Positions 47,724 to 55,942 of a DNA stretch of 64,000 nt are shown here, in pieces (within the stretch, counting starts at the first letter, position 1; each line of letters starts with the position of its first letter). A program made the translations under genes and the position numbers. The stretch is taken from positions 248,001 through 312,000 of the forward strand of contig NZ_JACVTO010000001.1 of NCBI RefSeq assembly GCF_016518545.1. The letters run 5' to 3'. The notes below the pieces were generated by a model. It was given only the letters and a program-made list of their open reading frames with translations, did no database searches and was not told where the DNA came from. The stretch is from Pseudomonas sp. S30 (GTDB lineage: Bacteria; Pseudomonadota; Gammaproteobacteria; Pseudomonadales; Pseudomonadaceae).

Positions 47724-48946
47724 AGTATGGGCTCAGCTCTGAGTACCCGGTCGAAGTGGATTTACCGGCGCCCAAGGCGCTCAAGCCTTCCTATGACGTG
47801 GTGATCATCGGCGGCGGTGGCCACGGCCTGGCAACCGCCTACTACCTGTCCAAGTACCACGGCATCACCAACATCGCGGTGCTGGAGAAGGGTTATCTGG
47901 GCGGCGGCAACACGGCGCGCAACACAGCGGTCATTCGCTCGAACTACCTCACCAGTGAGGGCGTCCGTTTTTACGCCGAGTCAGTGCGCATGTTCGAAGG
48001 GCTGTCCAACGAATTCGACTTCAACATCATGTACTCCCATCGTGGCCAACTGACGCTCGCCCACACCGACGCCACCGTGCGCTCGTTCCGTCAGCGTGCG
48101 GAGGTCAACAAGCACTTCGGCGGTCGCACCGAAATGCTCGACCGTCAGCAGATTCGCGAGCTCGTGCCGACGCTCAACCTCGATCCAGGGCACCTCCCGG
48201 TCATCGCAGGTCTCTGGCACATGGACGGTGCGACGGCCCGTCATGATGCCGTGGCCTGGGGTTACGCCAAACAGGCTGCCAAGCGCGGCGTGGAAATCCA
48301 TCAGCTCACCGAAGTCCAGGCGCTGGTGATCGAGAACGGCGCCATCAAAGCGGTTAAAACCAATCGCGGCACCATCGGGTGTGGCTGCGCGGTGCAGGCA
48401 GTGGCAGGCATGAGTTCGCAGTTGATGAAGAAAGCGGGTATCCGCTCGCCGATCCAGACATTCCCTCTGCAAGCCATGGTGACCCAACCGTTCAAGCCAT
48501 TCCTCGACCCGTTGGTGAGCTCCTCTGCCCTGCACTGCTACGTGCAACAGACCAGCCGTGGAGAAGTGGTGTTTGGGGGTGGTTCGGATCCCTACCCGCT
48601 GTTCAACACCCGCTCGACCTTGGATCTGAAAGAAAGCCTGCTGGCACACGCGATCGAGATGTTCCCGTTCCTGGCCAATGCCAAGCTGATGCGCCAATGG
48701 GCCGGGATCACCGACATGACCCCGGACTACAGCCCGATCATGGGGTTGTCCCCGGTGAAGAACTATTACCTGGATGCCGGTTGGGGCACCTGGGGCTTCA
48801 AGGCCACGCCCATTTGCGGCAAGACCATGGCCGAACTCGTCGCCAGTGGAGGCCAGGTACCTGACTTGATCAAGCCGTTCGGCCTCGAGCGTTTCTCCAC
48901 CTTCCAGCAAGTCAACGAAATGGGCGCGACAGCGGCCAGCCACTGA
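47705..48946 (+). CDS. mgdA: N-methylglutamate dehydrogenase subunit A (sarcosine oxidase beta-like)
   Basis: 413 residues, equal in size to SoxB. FAD motif [20 protein letters not shown] followed by [20 protein letters not shown], and the C-terminal FAD contact [20 protein letters not shown]. It holds the substrate oxidation site in the heterotetramer. Assigned to N-methylglutamate rather than sarcosine because gmaS and mgsABC are in the same divergon and glyA is absent. A GGAGG stands 5 bases before the ATG, inside the end of folD. Confidence 0.87.
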   Translation: MPFNLLKYGLSSEYPVEVDLPAPKALKPSYDVVIIGGGGHGLATAYYLSKYHGITNIAVLEKGYLGGGNTARNTAVIRSNYLTSEGVRFYAESVRMFEGLSNEFDFNIMYSHRGQLTLAHTDATVRSFRQRAEVNKHFGGRTEMLDRQQIRELVPTLNLDPGHLPVIAGLWHMDGATARHDAVAWGYAKQAAKRGVEIHQLTEVQALVIENGAIKAVKTNRGTIGCGCAVQAVAGMSSQLMKKAGIRSPIQTFPLQAMVTQPFKPFLDPLVSSSALHCYVQQTSRGEVVFGGGSDPYPLFNTRSTLDLKESLLAHAIEMFPFLANAKLMRQWAGITDMTPDYSPIMGLSPVKNYYLDAGWGTWGFKATPICGKTMAELVASGGQVPDLIKPFGLERFSTFQQVNEMGATAASH

Positions 48947-48956
48947 GGAGTAAGAC

Positions 48957-49256
48957 ATGAAAGTGATGAACTGCCCACTCAACGGGCCGCGCAACATCAG
49001 CGAGTTCACCTATGGCGGTGAACTCAAGCAGATGCCCGACCCACAGGCGTGCACCGATGCCGAATGGGCCGACTACGTGTTCAACAGCGATGACACGCTG
49101 GGCGTGGTGTGCGAGTGGTGGATGCACACCCCCTCCAGCTACTGGTTCCTGGCGAAGCGCCACACGGGGAGCAACGAGATCCTGCGCACCTTCGACCCCA
49201 AGGAACTGTTCAGCACCCGCGTTGAATTCACCCCCGCCAAGGAGACCGCGCAATGA
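48957..49256 (+). CDS. mgdB: N-methylglutamate dehydrogenase subunit B (sarcosine oxidase delta-like)
   Basis: 99 residues, SoxD-type small subunit: MNCPLNGPRNISEFTYGGEL near the N-terminus and VVCEWWMHTPSSYWFLAKRH in the middle. In the sarcosine oxidase family this subunit binds zinc and is structural. It starts 10 bases after mgdA and its stop overlaps the mgdC start by 4 bases (ATGA). Confidence 0.87.
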   Translation: MKVMNCPLNGPRNISEFTYGGELKQMPDPQACTDAEWADYVFNSDDTLGVVCEWWMHTPSSYWFLAKRHTGSNEILRTFDPKELFSTRVEFTPAKETAQ

Positions 49257-52150
49257 GCCGCCTACCCGCTCCCATGGGCTTGTTGATCGACCGCAATCAG
49301 CCGCTTCATTTCAGCTTCGATGGCAAGGCGTATCAGGGGTTCGCAGGGGACAGCATCGCCAGTGCCCTGCTCGCCAATGGGCGCTTTCTGCTCTCGCGTT
49401 CGTTCAAGTACCACCGCCCGCGCGGCCCACTGACCATGGCCGGCCAAGACGCCAATACCCTGGTGCAGCTGCCGAACGAGCCCAATGTCCTGGCCGACAC
49501 TCACCCGCTGGAAAAGGGTGTGCAGGTCACCGGGCAAAACTTCAACGGTTCTCTGGACAACGACAAGGACGCGTATCTTGGCAAGTTCTCCAGGTTCATG
49601 CCGGTGGGTTTCTACTACCGCTCGTTCTACAAGCCCAAGGGTGCATGGAAACTCTGGGAGCCGATCATTCGAAAGAAGGCCGGCCTCGGCGTGCTGGATC
49701 TCCAATTCCAGCCCGAGTACTTCGACAAGGCCTACCTGTTCGCGGACCTCGCCGTCGTCGGCGCTGGCCCTGCCGGACTGCAGGCAGCACTGATTGCGGC
49801 CAATGCAGGCGCGAACGTGTTGTTGATCGAGCAACAACCCATTCTGGGCGGCTCACTGACCTATGCGCGTTTCGATGTCGAAAACACTCGCGCCGAAACC
49901 CTGCGCCGCGAGCTGATCAGCGCTGTCGAAGGCCATACCAACATTCAGGTGCTGAAGAAAGCCACGTGCAATGCATGGTTCACCGATAACTATCTGCCGG
50001 TGATTCAGGGCAGGCGCATGTACAAGGTGCGTGCCACCCAGTGCCTGATCGCCAGCGGGTCGTTCGATCAGCCCGTGATTTTCCGCAACAACGACTTGCC
50101 CGGGGTGATGCTCAGCAGCGCAGCCCAGCGCCTGATGAAACTCTACGCCGTAAAGCCTGGCAAGCGCGCAGTGGTGCTCACGGGCAACGACGACGGTTAC
50201 TACACGGCACTCGATCTGCACGAGCAAGGTGTTCAGGTTGCGGCGCTGGTGGACATGCGCCCCCATCCCGCTGATCACGCATTGCTGAGCGCACTGGAAC
50301 AACGCGCAATCACGTGCCACCTCGGCAGCACCGTGTTCGAGGCGCTGCATGAAAAAGGCATGCGGCATGTCAGTGGCGTCGATATCCGAACAATCACAGG
50401 CCACGGCCAGGTGGCCAATAGCAGCGTGCATCTACAGTGCGATCTGCTCTGCATGTCTGGCGGTTACATGCCGGTCTACCAATTGCTGTGCCAAGCCGGA
50501 GGCAAGCTGTCTTACGACGATCGACTGGCTGAGTTCACCCTGAGCGGCCTGCCGAACAATCTCAGCGTTGCAGGTTCCGCCCACGGTTTCCATGCACTGG
50601 ACAACGTGCTGGCCGATGCCACTCGCACCGCCAGCGAAATCGTTTCGTCGCTAGGCCTGGACACCAGCGTCAAACCACTGCCGCTGTGCCCGGAAGCACC
50701 GGTCAATTTTCCGTGGCCGATTTTCCCGCACCCCAAAGGCAAGGACTTCGTCGACTTCGACGAAGATCTGCAGGTGCGCGATATCATCAACGCCACGAAG
50801 ATCGGTTATCGCGATGTGCAACTGGTCAAGCGCTACTCCACCGTGGGCATGGGGCCGTCCCAAGGGCGCCACTCAGCCCTGCCAACCGCTCGACTGGTGG
50901 CAGCGTCCACTCAACGCAGCGTCAGCGAAACAGGCGTAACCACGGCGCGCCCTCCGTTCGAGGCCGAGAAGCTGGCCCATGTGGCGGGGCGGGCGTTCGA
51001 TCCCTACCGCCAGACTCCCATGCACCGCCGTCACCTGGAGGCAGGGGCAAAAATGATGCCTGCCGGTATCTGGCAGCGCCCTGCCTACTACGGCAAACCG
51101 AGCGAGCGCGATGAATGCATGCAGGCCGAGGCGCTGCATGTGCGCCGCAAGGTCGGCATCATCGACGTTTCGACGCTGGGCGGCCTGGACGTGCGTGGCC
51201 CTGACGCTGCCGAACTGCTCAACCGCCTGTACACCTTCGCATTCTTCAAGCAGCCCGTGGGTCGCTCACGCTACGCGTTGATGACCAACGAACAGGGCGT
51301 GGTGATCGACGATGGCGTCTGCGCGCGCTTTGCCGAAAACCACTTCTACGTCACGGCCACCACCAGCGGCGTGGATCGAATCTATCAACAGATGCTCAAG
51401 TGGAACGCGCAATGGCGCCTGAATGTCGACATCGCCAACGTCACCGCCGCACTCTCGGCGGTCAACGTCGCGGGACCCGACTCACGCAAGGTGCTGGAAA
51501 AAGTCTGCTCGGATCTGGACCTGTCCGCTGAAGGATTCCCCTACCTGGGCGTTCGCCTGGGCACCGTCGCCGGGATCAAGGCACGACTCCTGCGCGTGGG
51601 CTTCGTAGGCGAGTTGGGTTATGAAATCCACGTACCTGCACGGCATGCCTTGAAGCTCTGGGATGCACTGATCGAGGCCGGCAGGGAATTTGACATTCGC
51701 CCGTTCGGTGTCGAGACCCAGCGTCTTCTGCGCCTCGAAAAAGGCCATGTGATCATCAGCCAGGACACCGACGGCATGACCCACCCTGGCGAAATCGACA
51801 TGGGCTGGGCGGTCAGCCGCAACAAGCCGTTCTTCGTCGGTCGTCGCTCCGTGGACATCCTCGAAGCGCAGCCACAGAAACGCAAGCTGGTGGGCTTCAC
51901 GCTGCCGAAGACCAGCCCGCAACCGCTCGAGGGCCACCTCGTGCTGAAAGGGCCGGATATCAGCGGAAACGTGACCTCCTGCGAATATTCGCAAAGCCTT
52001 GATCAGATCATCGGCCTGGCCTACGCCGCCTTCGATCAAAGCACGCCTGGGCAGCAGATTCCGATCCGAGTAGAAGGCGGTGTCGTCGTTCAGGCAACCG
52101 TCGTGAAGCTCCCCTTCTTCGATCCAGACAACCAGCGCCAGGAGCTCTGA
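49253..52150 (+). CDS. mgdC: N-methylglutamate dehydrogenase subunit C (sarcosine oxidase alpha-like)
   Basis: 965 residues. An N-terminal 2Fe-2S-ferredoxin-like part (DGKAYQGFAGDSIASALLAN), an NAD/FAD-binding domain (LAVVGAGPAGLQAALIAANA and LTGNDDGYYTALDLHE), and a C-terminal GcvT-like folate domain (about 600-965; CMQAEALHVRRKVGIIDVST, LRVGFVGELGYEIHVPARHA, LRLEKGHVIISQDTDGMTHP). The folate domain would trap the oxidised methyl group as methylene-THF, which FolD and PurU then handle. Overlaps mgdB by 4 bases; mgdD follows after 1 base. Confidence 0.88.
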   Translation: MSRLPAPMGLLIDRNQPLHFSFDGKAYQGFAGDSIASALLANGRFLLSRSFKYHRPRGPLTMAGQDANTLVQLPNEPNVLADTHPLEKGVQVTGQNFNGSLDNDKDAYLGKFSRFMPVGFYYRSFYKPKGAWKLWEPIIRKKAGLGVLDLQFQPEYFDKAYLFADLAVVGAGPAGLQAALIAANAGANVLLIEQQPILGGSLTYARFDVENTRAETLRRELISAVEGHTNIQVLKKATCNAWFTDNYLPVIQGRRMYKVRATQCLIASGSFDQPVIFRNNDLPGVMLSSAAQRLMKLYAVKPGKRAVVLTGNDDGYYTALDLHEQGVQVAALVDMRPHPADHALLSALEQRAITCHLGSTVFEALHEKGMRHVSGVDIRTITGHGQVANSSVHLQCDLLCMSGGYMPVYQLLCQAGGKLSYDDRLAEFTLSGLPNNLSVAGSAHGFHALDNVLADATRTASEIVSSLGLDTSVKPLPLCPEAPVNFPWPIFPHPKGKDFVDFDEDLQVRDIINATKIGYRDVQLVKRYSTVGMGPSQGRHSALPTARLVAASTQRSVSETGVTTARPPFEAEKLAHVAGRAFDPYRQTPMHRRHLEAGAKMMPAGIWQRPAYYGKPSERDECMQAEALHVRRKVGIIDVSTLGGLDVRGPDAAELLNRLYTFAFFKQPVGRSRYALMTNEQGVVIDDGVCARFAENHFYVTATTSGVDRIYQQMLKWNAQWRLNVDIANVTAALSAVNVAGPDSRKVLEKVCSDLDLSAEGFPYLGVRLGTVAGIKARLLRVGFVGELGYEIHVPARHALKLWDALIEAGREFDIRPFGVETQRLLRLEKGHVIISQDTDGMTHPGEIDMGWAVSRNKPFFVGRRSVDILEAQPQKRKLVGFTLPKTSPQPLEGHLVLKGPDISGNVTSCEYSQSLDQIIGLAYAAFDQSTPGQQIPIRVEGGVVVQATVVKLPFFDPDNQRQEL

Positions 52151-52151
52151 C

Positions 52152-52733
52152 ATGTCCAATCTCAATGAAATCGGGCCGAGCCCACTTCAGCAATGTGCGG
52201 TGGTCGATCTGACGGAGCTTGCAAGGGTTGGTTTTCGCGGCACTCAGAGTGGAGAATATCTGCAGTCGCGTGGCTTCAGCCTGCCTGACAAGCCAAACCA
52301 GAGTGTTGCCCAGGCGGATGGTAGCCATGTGGCGCGTCTGTCGCAGACGGAGTATCTGATCCTGGGCAGCCTTCGCGACAGGGGGGAGCGCGTTGCCGAC
52401 GAAGAAGCGCGTTGGGAGCTGGATCACCTGGCCAACTACCTTCTGCCTCGCGAGGACAGCCATGCGTGGTTGCAGCTGAGCGGCGTGCACACCGCTCAAG
52501 TGATGTCCAAGCTGTGCGGAGTCGATCTGCGCAGCGCTGCGTTTGCCCAAGGAGCGGTGGCACAGACATCGGCGGCAAGGATCAGCGTGATCGTCATCAA
52601 TATCGGATCACCGTCACAACCGATTTTTTACATCCTCTGCGATCGCGCTTCGCTCGAGTATTTCAAGGGCGCACTGATGGATGCGATGGCCGAGTTCGAT
52701 GGACAGGCCCTGCAAATCGACGCGCTGTACTAG
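52152..52733 (+). CDS. mgdD: N-methylglutamate dehydrogenase subunit D (sarcosine oxidase gamma-like)
   Basis: 193 residues, SoxG-type: VDLTELARVGFRGTQSGEYL, RLSQTEYLILGSLRDRG, LPREDSHAWLQLSGVHTAQV. A YgfZ/GcvT-like fold that packs on subunit C. It ends the purU-folD-mgdABCD operon; the IclR gene begins about 110 bases later. Confidence 0.86.
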   Translation: MSNLNEIGPSPLQQCAVVDLTELARVGFRGTQSGEYLQSRGFSLPDKPNQSVAQADGSHVARLSQTEYLILGSLRDRGERVADEEARWELDHLANYLLPREDSHAWLQLSGVHTAQVMSKLCGVDLRSAAFAQGAVAQTSAARISVIVINIGSPSQPIFYILCDRASLEYFKGALMDAMAEFDGQALQIDALY

Positions 52734-52843
52734 ATGATTCAGACCGTGCCGTGCTGACTACGAGCCGAAACAGATCCTGTCCACCTAGGTCGTAGCCAGC
52801 ACTCATGAGACAGCTCCCCAGACCCCGGCAAGAGCGACGAACG

Positions 52844-53623
52844 ATGATTGACGCCCCCATCAAGGACGCCGACTACAGCGTACCGGCCCTGGCCCGAGGA
52901 CTTGCCGTGCTTGGCTTGTTCAACGCTCGCACGCGTAGCCTGAGCATGCAGGAGATCGCGGAACGCTTGAGTGTCAGCACCTCCGCGCTGTATCGAATCG
53001 TGTTCACGTTGACCGACATGGGCTATCTGAACAAACACCACACTCAGTACGAACTCGGGGCACGCGTCATCAGTGATGGCTTCAGTTACCTCGCCAGCCG
53101 CGACATTGTCGATGTCGCCATGCCCCACTTGAATCAATTGCGAGATCGCACCTCCCTCTCCTGCCATCTGGCCGTTCGGGAGACTACCGAAAGCCTGTAC
53201 GTCTACCGAGCGTTCGCGGCTCAGCGATTGTCCGTGAACATTCCAGTGGGTACCCGTATCGCCTGTCACTGCACGGCGATCGGCCGCATGCTACTCACCG
53301 GCCTGGACCAGGCAGAACTTGCCGCGCTTTACCAACACATTCGCCTAGACGATTACCCAAGCCCTGCCCCACGGACTCAGCTCGAGCTCCAGGAAGTGAT
53401 CAAAGGTGATAGAGCGCAGGGCTGGGTAGTGCATCGCTCGGATTACTCGACTGCAATCGCCATGGCTGTCAAGGATCACCGGGGGGAAGTCACAGCAGCA
53501 ATCAATCTGTCAGGCCCGGATGCCGTGATGAATCCCGAGGGTGCCATGGAGACGTTCGTGGCATTGCTTCGGGAATGCAGCGCGAAAATCAGCGCCGAAC
53601 TGGGGTATGTCAAAGATGGATGA
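52844..53623 (+). CDS. IclR family transcriptional regulator
   Basis: 259 residues from the ATG at 52844 (AAGAG upstream; an in-frame ATG at 52805 adds 13 basic residues). Winged helix at the N-terminus: YSVPALARGLAVLGLFNART, LSMQEIAERLSVSTSALYRI, VFTLTDMGYLNKHHTQYELG. A C-terminal IclR ligand domain carries GTRIACHCTAIGRMLLTGLD. It lies directly after mgdD on the same strand and so may be a second regulator of the methylamine genes; no operator could be assigned. Confidence 0.88.
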   Translation: MIDAPIKDADYSVPALARGLAVLGLFNARTRSLSMQEIAERLSVSTSALYRIVFTLTDMGYLNKHHTQYELGARVISDGFSYLASRDIVDVAMPHLNQLRDRTSLSCHLAVRETTESLYVYRAFAAQRLSVNIPVGTRIACHCTAIGRMLLTGLDQAELAALYQHIRLDDYPSPAPRTQLELQEVIKGDRAQGWVVHRSDYSTAIAMAVKDHRGEVTAAINLSGPDAVMNPEGAMETFVALLRECSAKISAELGYVKDG

Positions 53624-53977
53624 AGGGTGAGTGTATGGATGAAGACGCAGGTGAGCGCTTGCTCACTCGCCAACGAATACAACAACAAGGCAGCGGTCGC
53701 CGAAGTAAGGAAGAACATCTTTGGCAAACTTGCGCAGCATCTGTGACAGCGCGCTCTGACGCCCCTTGAGACTCAAGCGACAGACGGCACCCACTGATTG
53801 AAACACGGCCTCGAAAGCATGATCGTTGGAAAACCAAGGGCAAGGCGCTGCTCGCCTGGATTTCGTGCTTCACCATGCTCCACCGGAAATGCGAATTGGG
53901 GCATTCCCAATGCTGGCCTCGAATCTGGCCTCATCTTTTCTGGATACTGCCCGATTTCAGTGAAATGTGCCGAAACG
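53624..53977. other. Chromosomal flank of the ICE insertion, no gene recognised
   Basis: About 350 bases between the IclR stop and the tRNA-type terminator. Only short frames without recognisable products or ribosome-binding sites; a weak hairpin ATTGGG / CCCAAT is near 53897. I see nothing else. Confidence 0.5.
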
Positions 53978-54004
53978 AAAAAAGGGCCCCAAGGGCCCTT
54001 TTTT
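53978..54004. terminator. Bidirectional intrinsic terminator next to the att site
   Basis: 12-bp perfect stem AAAAAAGGGCCC / GGGCCCTTTTTT with loop CAA, so A- and T-runs serve both strands. It lies 43 bp from the 18-bp att sequence and is probably the original terminator of the tRNA-Gly transcription unit, read on the minus strand, into whose end the ICE inserted. Confidence 0.88.
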
Positions 54005-54046
54005 CAACGACTTACAGACTTCCATGGAACTCTGCAGATCTATAAC

Positions 54047-54064
54047 TGGAGCGGGAAACGAGAC
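54047..54064 (-). other. ICE attachment site (18-bp 3' end of tRNA-Gly)
   Basis: TGGAGCGGGAAACGAGAC is the exact reverse complement of the last 18 bases of Pseudomonas tRNA-Gly(GCC), the known target of ICEclc-type integrases. The next bases (GTGTACTAG) do not continue the tRNA, so this is the duplicated end away from the intact tRNA gene. It marks the chromosome/ICE boundary; ICE genes begin to the right. Confidence 0.88.
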
Positions 54065-54822
54065 GTGTACTAGAACACTAAGTCGTTGTTTCCCAATCAC
54101 TTTCTTCGCTGAGGTGGCTAGCGAAGGCCTCAATTGTAGCCTTGTTTTTCATCCCCGGCAACAAGTTCGTCCAAAGAAATCCAACGACGTCCAGAGACAT
54201 GCACTCCGCACCGGAGCCCCATTCGGCTACATCGCCATACGGACGGCCTCAAACTCGCCACACCATTTCTCTGCTTCCACATCGAATGCGATGCCGACCG
54301 GCTAGCAGCCTTCCGATGTCGCCGCTCTCGGCGCAGTTCGGATGCCACGGTGGAAGTACACGCACCGGCGCACTCACCGGAGCAGGCAGCGCCAAAGGAA
54401 CGCACACCCTCGCCATGGTGCGTCGGCGCGCGATTCTTTATGGGTATATCAGGATGCCAGGATAGGAATGACGGGAGCGGATTCGCTGCGTCTGACTGGA
54501 CGTTGGATGGGGATTGCCCCCTCTTCGCATCCCTTGAGACCGTTGGCATATCAGGTCATACCCAAACGGTTTTGCAAAGGCCGCAACTTCTTACGACCCT
54601 GATAGCGTGAGCGTCACTGTCGGGTCCACGACCCGATGGCTTTGCTTAATAGCTACATCGATTTTTCCACATCGAACACGTGCCGGCTATCAGCAACGCG
54701 AATCGTAGCAACGCGACTGAGCCAATGGACGAGCGAACCTCGGATCTCGCTTCTGCACAGGCCGACCATGAGGTTGGCGCCAAAGGAGTCGCTATGCAGT
54801 TCTCCTAGAAGGAGATGGGAGC
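54065..54822. promoter_or_regulatory. Non-coding ICE terminal region
   Basis: 758 bases with no supported gene. Contents: a candidate outward promoter (54133-54161), a hairpin TCGGGTC-CAC-GACCCGA at 54620-54636 followed by TGGCTTTGCTT (terminator-like), and the hairpin TCTCCT-AGA-AGGAGA at 54801-54815 that hides the ribosome-binding site of the first ICE gene. Confidence 0.5.
54133..54161 (-). promoter_or_regulatory. Candidate outward promoter near the ICE end (Pcirc-like)
   Basis: On the minus strand TTGCCG, 17 bp, TACAAT: a good sigma-70 promoter pointing at the att site 70 bp away. In ICEclc a promoter at this end reads across the junction of the excised circle and drives the integrase. 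Same position and direction here; function is inference. Confidence 0.5.
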
Positions 54823-55569
54823 ATGTACGACAAACCACCTCTATCCAAGGTGTTCTATCGCCCGATCGAAGCCTCCATTAGGTGGGCCGGGCTGCTGCGG
54901 TTCAAACATGTCATCCTGGCCTCGATCTCGTCGCCAAGGAACCTGCCGAACTCTTTGGATTGCCCCCGTTGGAATGAGCTTCGTCTGTACACCGATCGCA
55001 TCTACGATGGAATCCTGAATGGGGAACTTCCCTTCGGACAGAACGGCATCACGACACTTGAGGCCGCATTGATCGACTCTCCTGATCTCACAGTCCGCCA
55101 CGTCGATCTGAAGCGCTGGATGCACCAGCATTATCCCGAGCACCGGCCGGGCTTTCTCTTCTCGCGCAGCGAACGCATCGCCCATCCGGTGATCTCGCTG
55201 GAGACTGGGCAAGCCATGCTGGTCGAACAGTTGGCGCTGAAATCCGCCTTGGAGCAGTCCAGACGCCAACTTCGCGAGCTGCAGGAAAAACACGATGCGC
55301 TGCTCAAGCAGTCCACGGTGATCCCCGCCTGCGCACAGTGCCCAATCAGCGATCGGGCGGAGGCTACCTACCTGAACATCATCGGAGGCATGCTGGAGCT
55401 CATGCTCGGCCAGTCGCCCTCGGGCGCGCCGTACTCCAGCTTCAAGACGCAGGAGGCCGTGGTCAGCGCACTGATCGCCCATCACCACAGCGTCATAGGG
55501 ATCGCCGAGCGGACATTGAACGGCAAGTTCGCCACCGCCAGGCGTCGGCTGCATAGCGCCACCTTCTGA
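54823..55569 (+). CDS. Conserved ICE protein of unknown function
   Basis: 248 residues, soluble. No catalytic motif recognised. There is a likely coiled coil at about residues 130-165 (AMLVEQLALKSALEQSRRQL, RELQEKHDALLKQS) and a Cys pair CAQC after it. It is the first gene of the ICE at this end, in the position where ICEclc-type elements carry a conserved hypothetical gene before alpA. The start has GGAGA upstream, inside a small hairpin (54801-54815). Function unknown. Confidence 0.75.
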   Translation: MYDKPPLSKVFYRPIEASIRWAGLLRFKHVILASISSPRNLPNSLDCPRWNELRLYTDRIYDGILNGELPFGQNGITTLEAALIDSPDLTVRHVDLKRWMHQHYPEHRPGFLFSRSERIAHPVISLETGQAMLVEQLALKSALEQSRRQLRELQEKHDALLKQSTVIPACAQCPISDRAEATYLNIIGGMLELMLGQSPSGAPYSSFKTQEAVVSALIAHHHSVIGIAERTLNGKFATARRRLHSATF

Positions 55570-55600
55570 GATTTTCCAGCTTGTATGTGCAGTCGCGGAT

Positions 55601-55644
55601 ATTGCATTTGCAATGTCTTTCCGCAGCCGTGTCTATTGAATAGA
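55601..55644. promoter_or_regulatory. Two palindromes in the alpA promoter region
   Basis: ATTGCA-TT-TGCAAT (55601-55614) and TCTATT-G-AATAGA (55632-55644), centres about 30 bp or three helical turns apart, in the 118-bp gap before alpA. In ICEclc the alpA promoter is a regulated start point of the transfer programme (BisDC). These are candidate binding sites. Confidence 0.5.
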
Positions 55645-55687
55645 GGTCACGCCAACAAACGCCACTGAGCGTTCAGGAGTGACCAAC

Positions 55688-55900
55688 ATGTCGCAAACAC
55701 CTGTACTGCCACCGAACGAGCGCCGCATCCTGCGGCTGGAAGAAGTTGAAGCGAAGTCCGGCTTCAAGCGTGCCCACATCTACAACCTGATGAAGAAGCG
55801 CCAGTTCCCGCAGGCGCTTCGCCTGGGTGTGCGCGCCGTCGGCTGGGATTCCATCGAAATCGATCAGTGGATCGCCGAGCGCGTCAACAACCGGGTCTGA
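55688..55900 (+). CDS. alpA: AlpA family DNA-binding regulator
   Basis: 70 residues, an excisionase/MerR-like winged helix: RILRLEEVEAKSGFKRAHIY, NLMKKRQFPQALRLGVRAVG, WDSIEIDQWIAERV, the standard AlpA pattern. The ATG at 55688 is chosen because AGGAG at 55674-55678 stands 9 bases away; the GTG at 55679 would touch it. In ICEclc-type elements it heads the parA-parB gene run. Confidence 0.92.
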   Translation: MSQTPVLPPNERRILRLEEVEAKSGFKRAHIYNLMKKRQFPQALRLGVRAVGWDSIEIDQWIAERVNNRV

Positions 55901-55942
55901 CCCGTTCTGCCGCGGACTTTCCATCCTCACACGGAGAACGCC

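Noticed and set aside
47705..52733. Reading the four subunits as true sarcosine oxidase SoxBDAG
   Set aside because: The subunits are homologous, but gmaS and mgsABC stand in the same divergon and glyA, usual beside sox genes, is absent; N-methylglutamate dehydrogenase fits better. Not fully excluded.
54047..54064. A complete tRNA-Gly gene at the ICE boundary
   Set aside because: Only the last 18 bases match; the following sequence does not continue the tRNA, so it is the duplicated att copy.
53596..54600. Several short open frames around the ICE boundary
   Set aside because: No ribosome-binding sites, no recognisable products, and they run across the att site or through hairpins.
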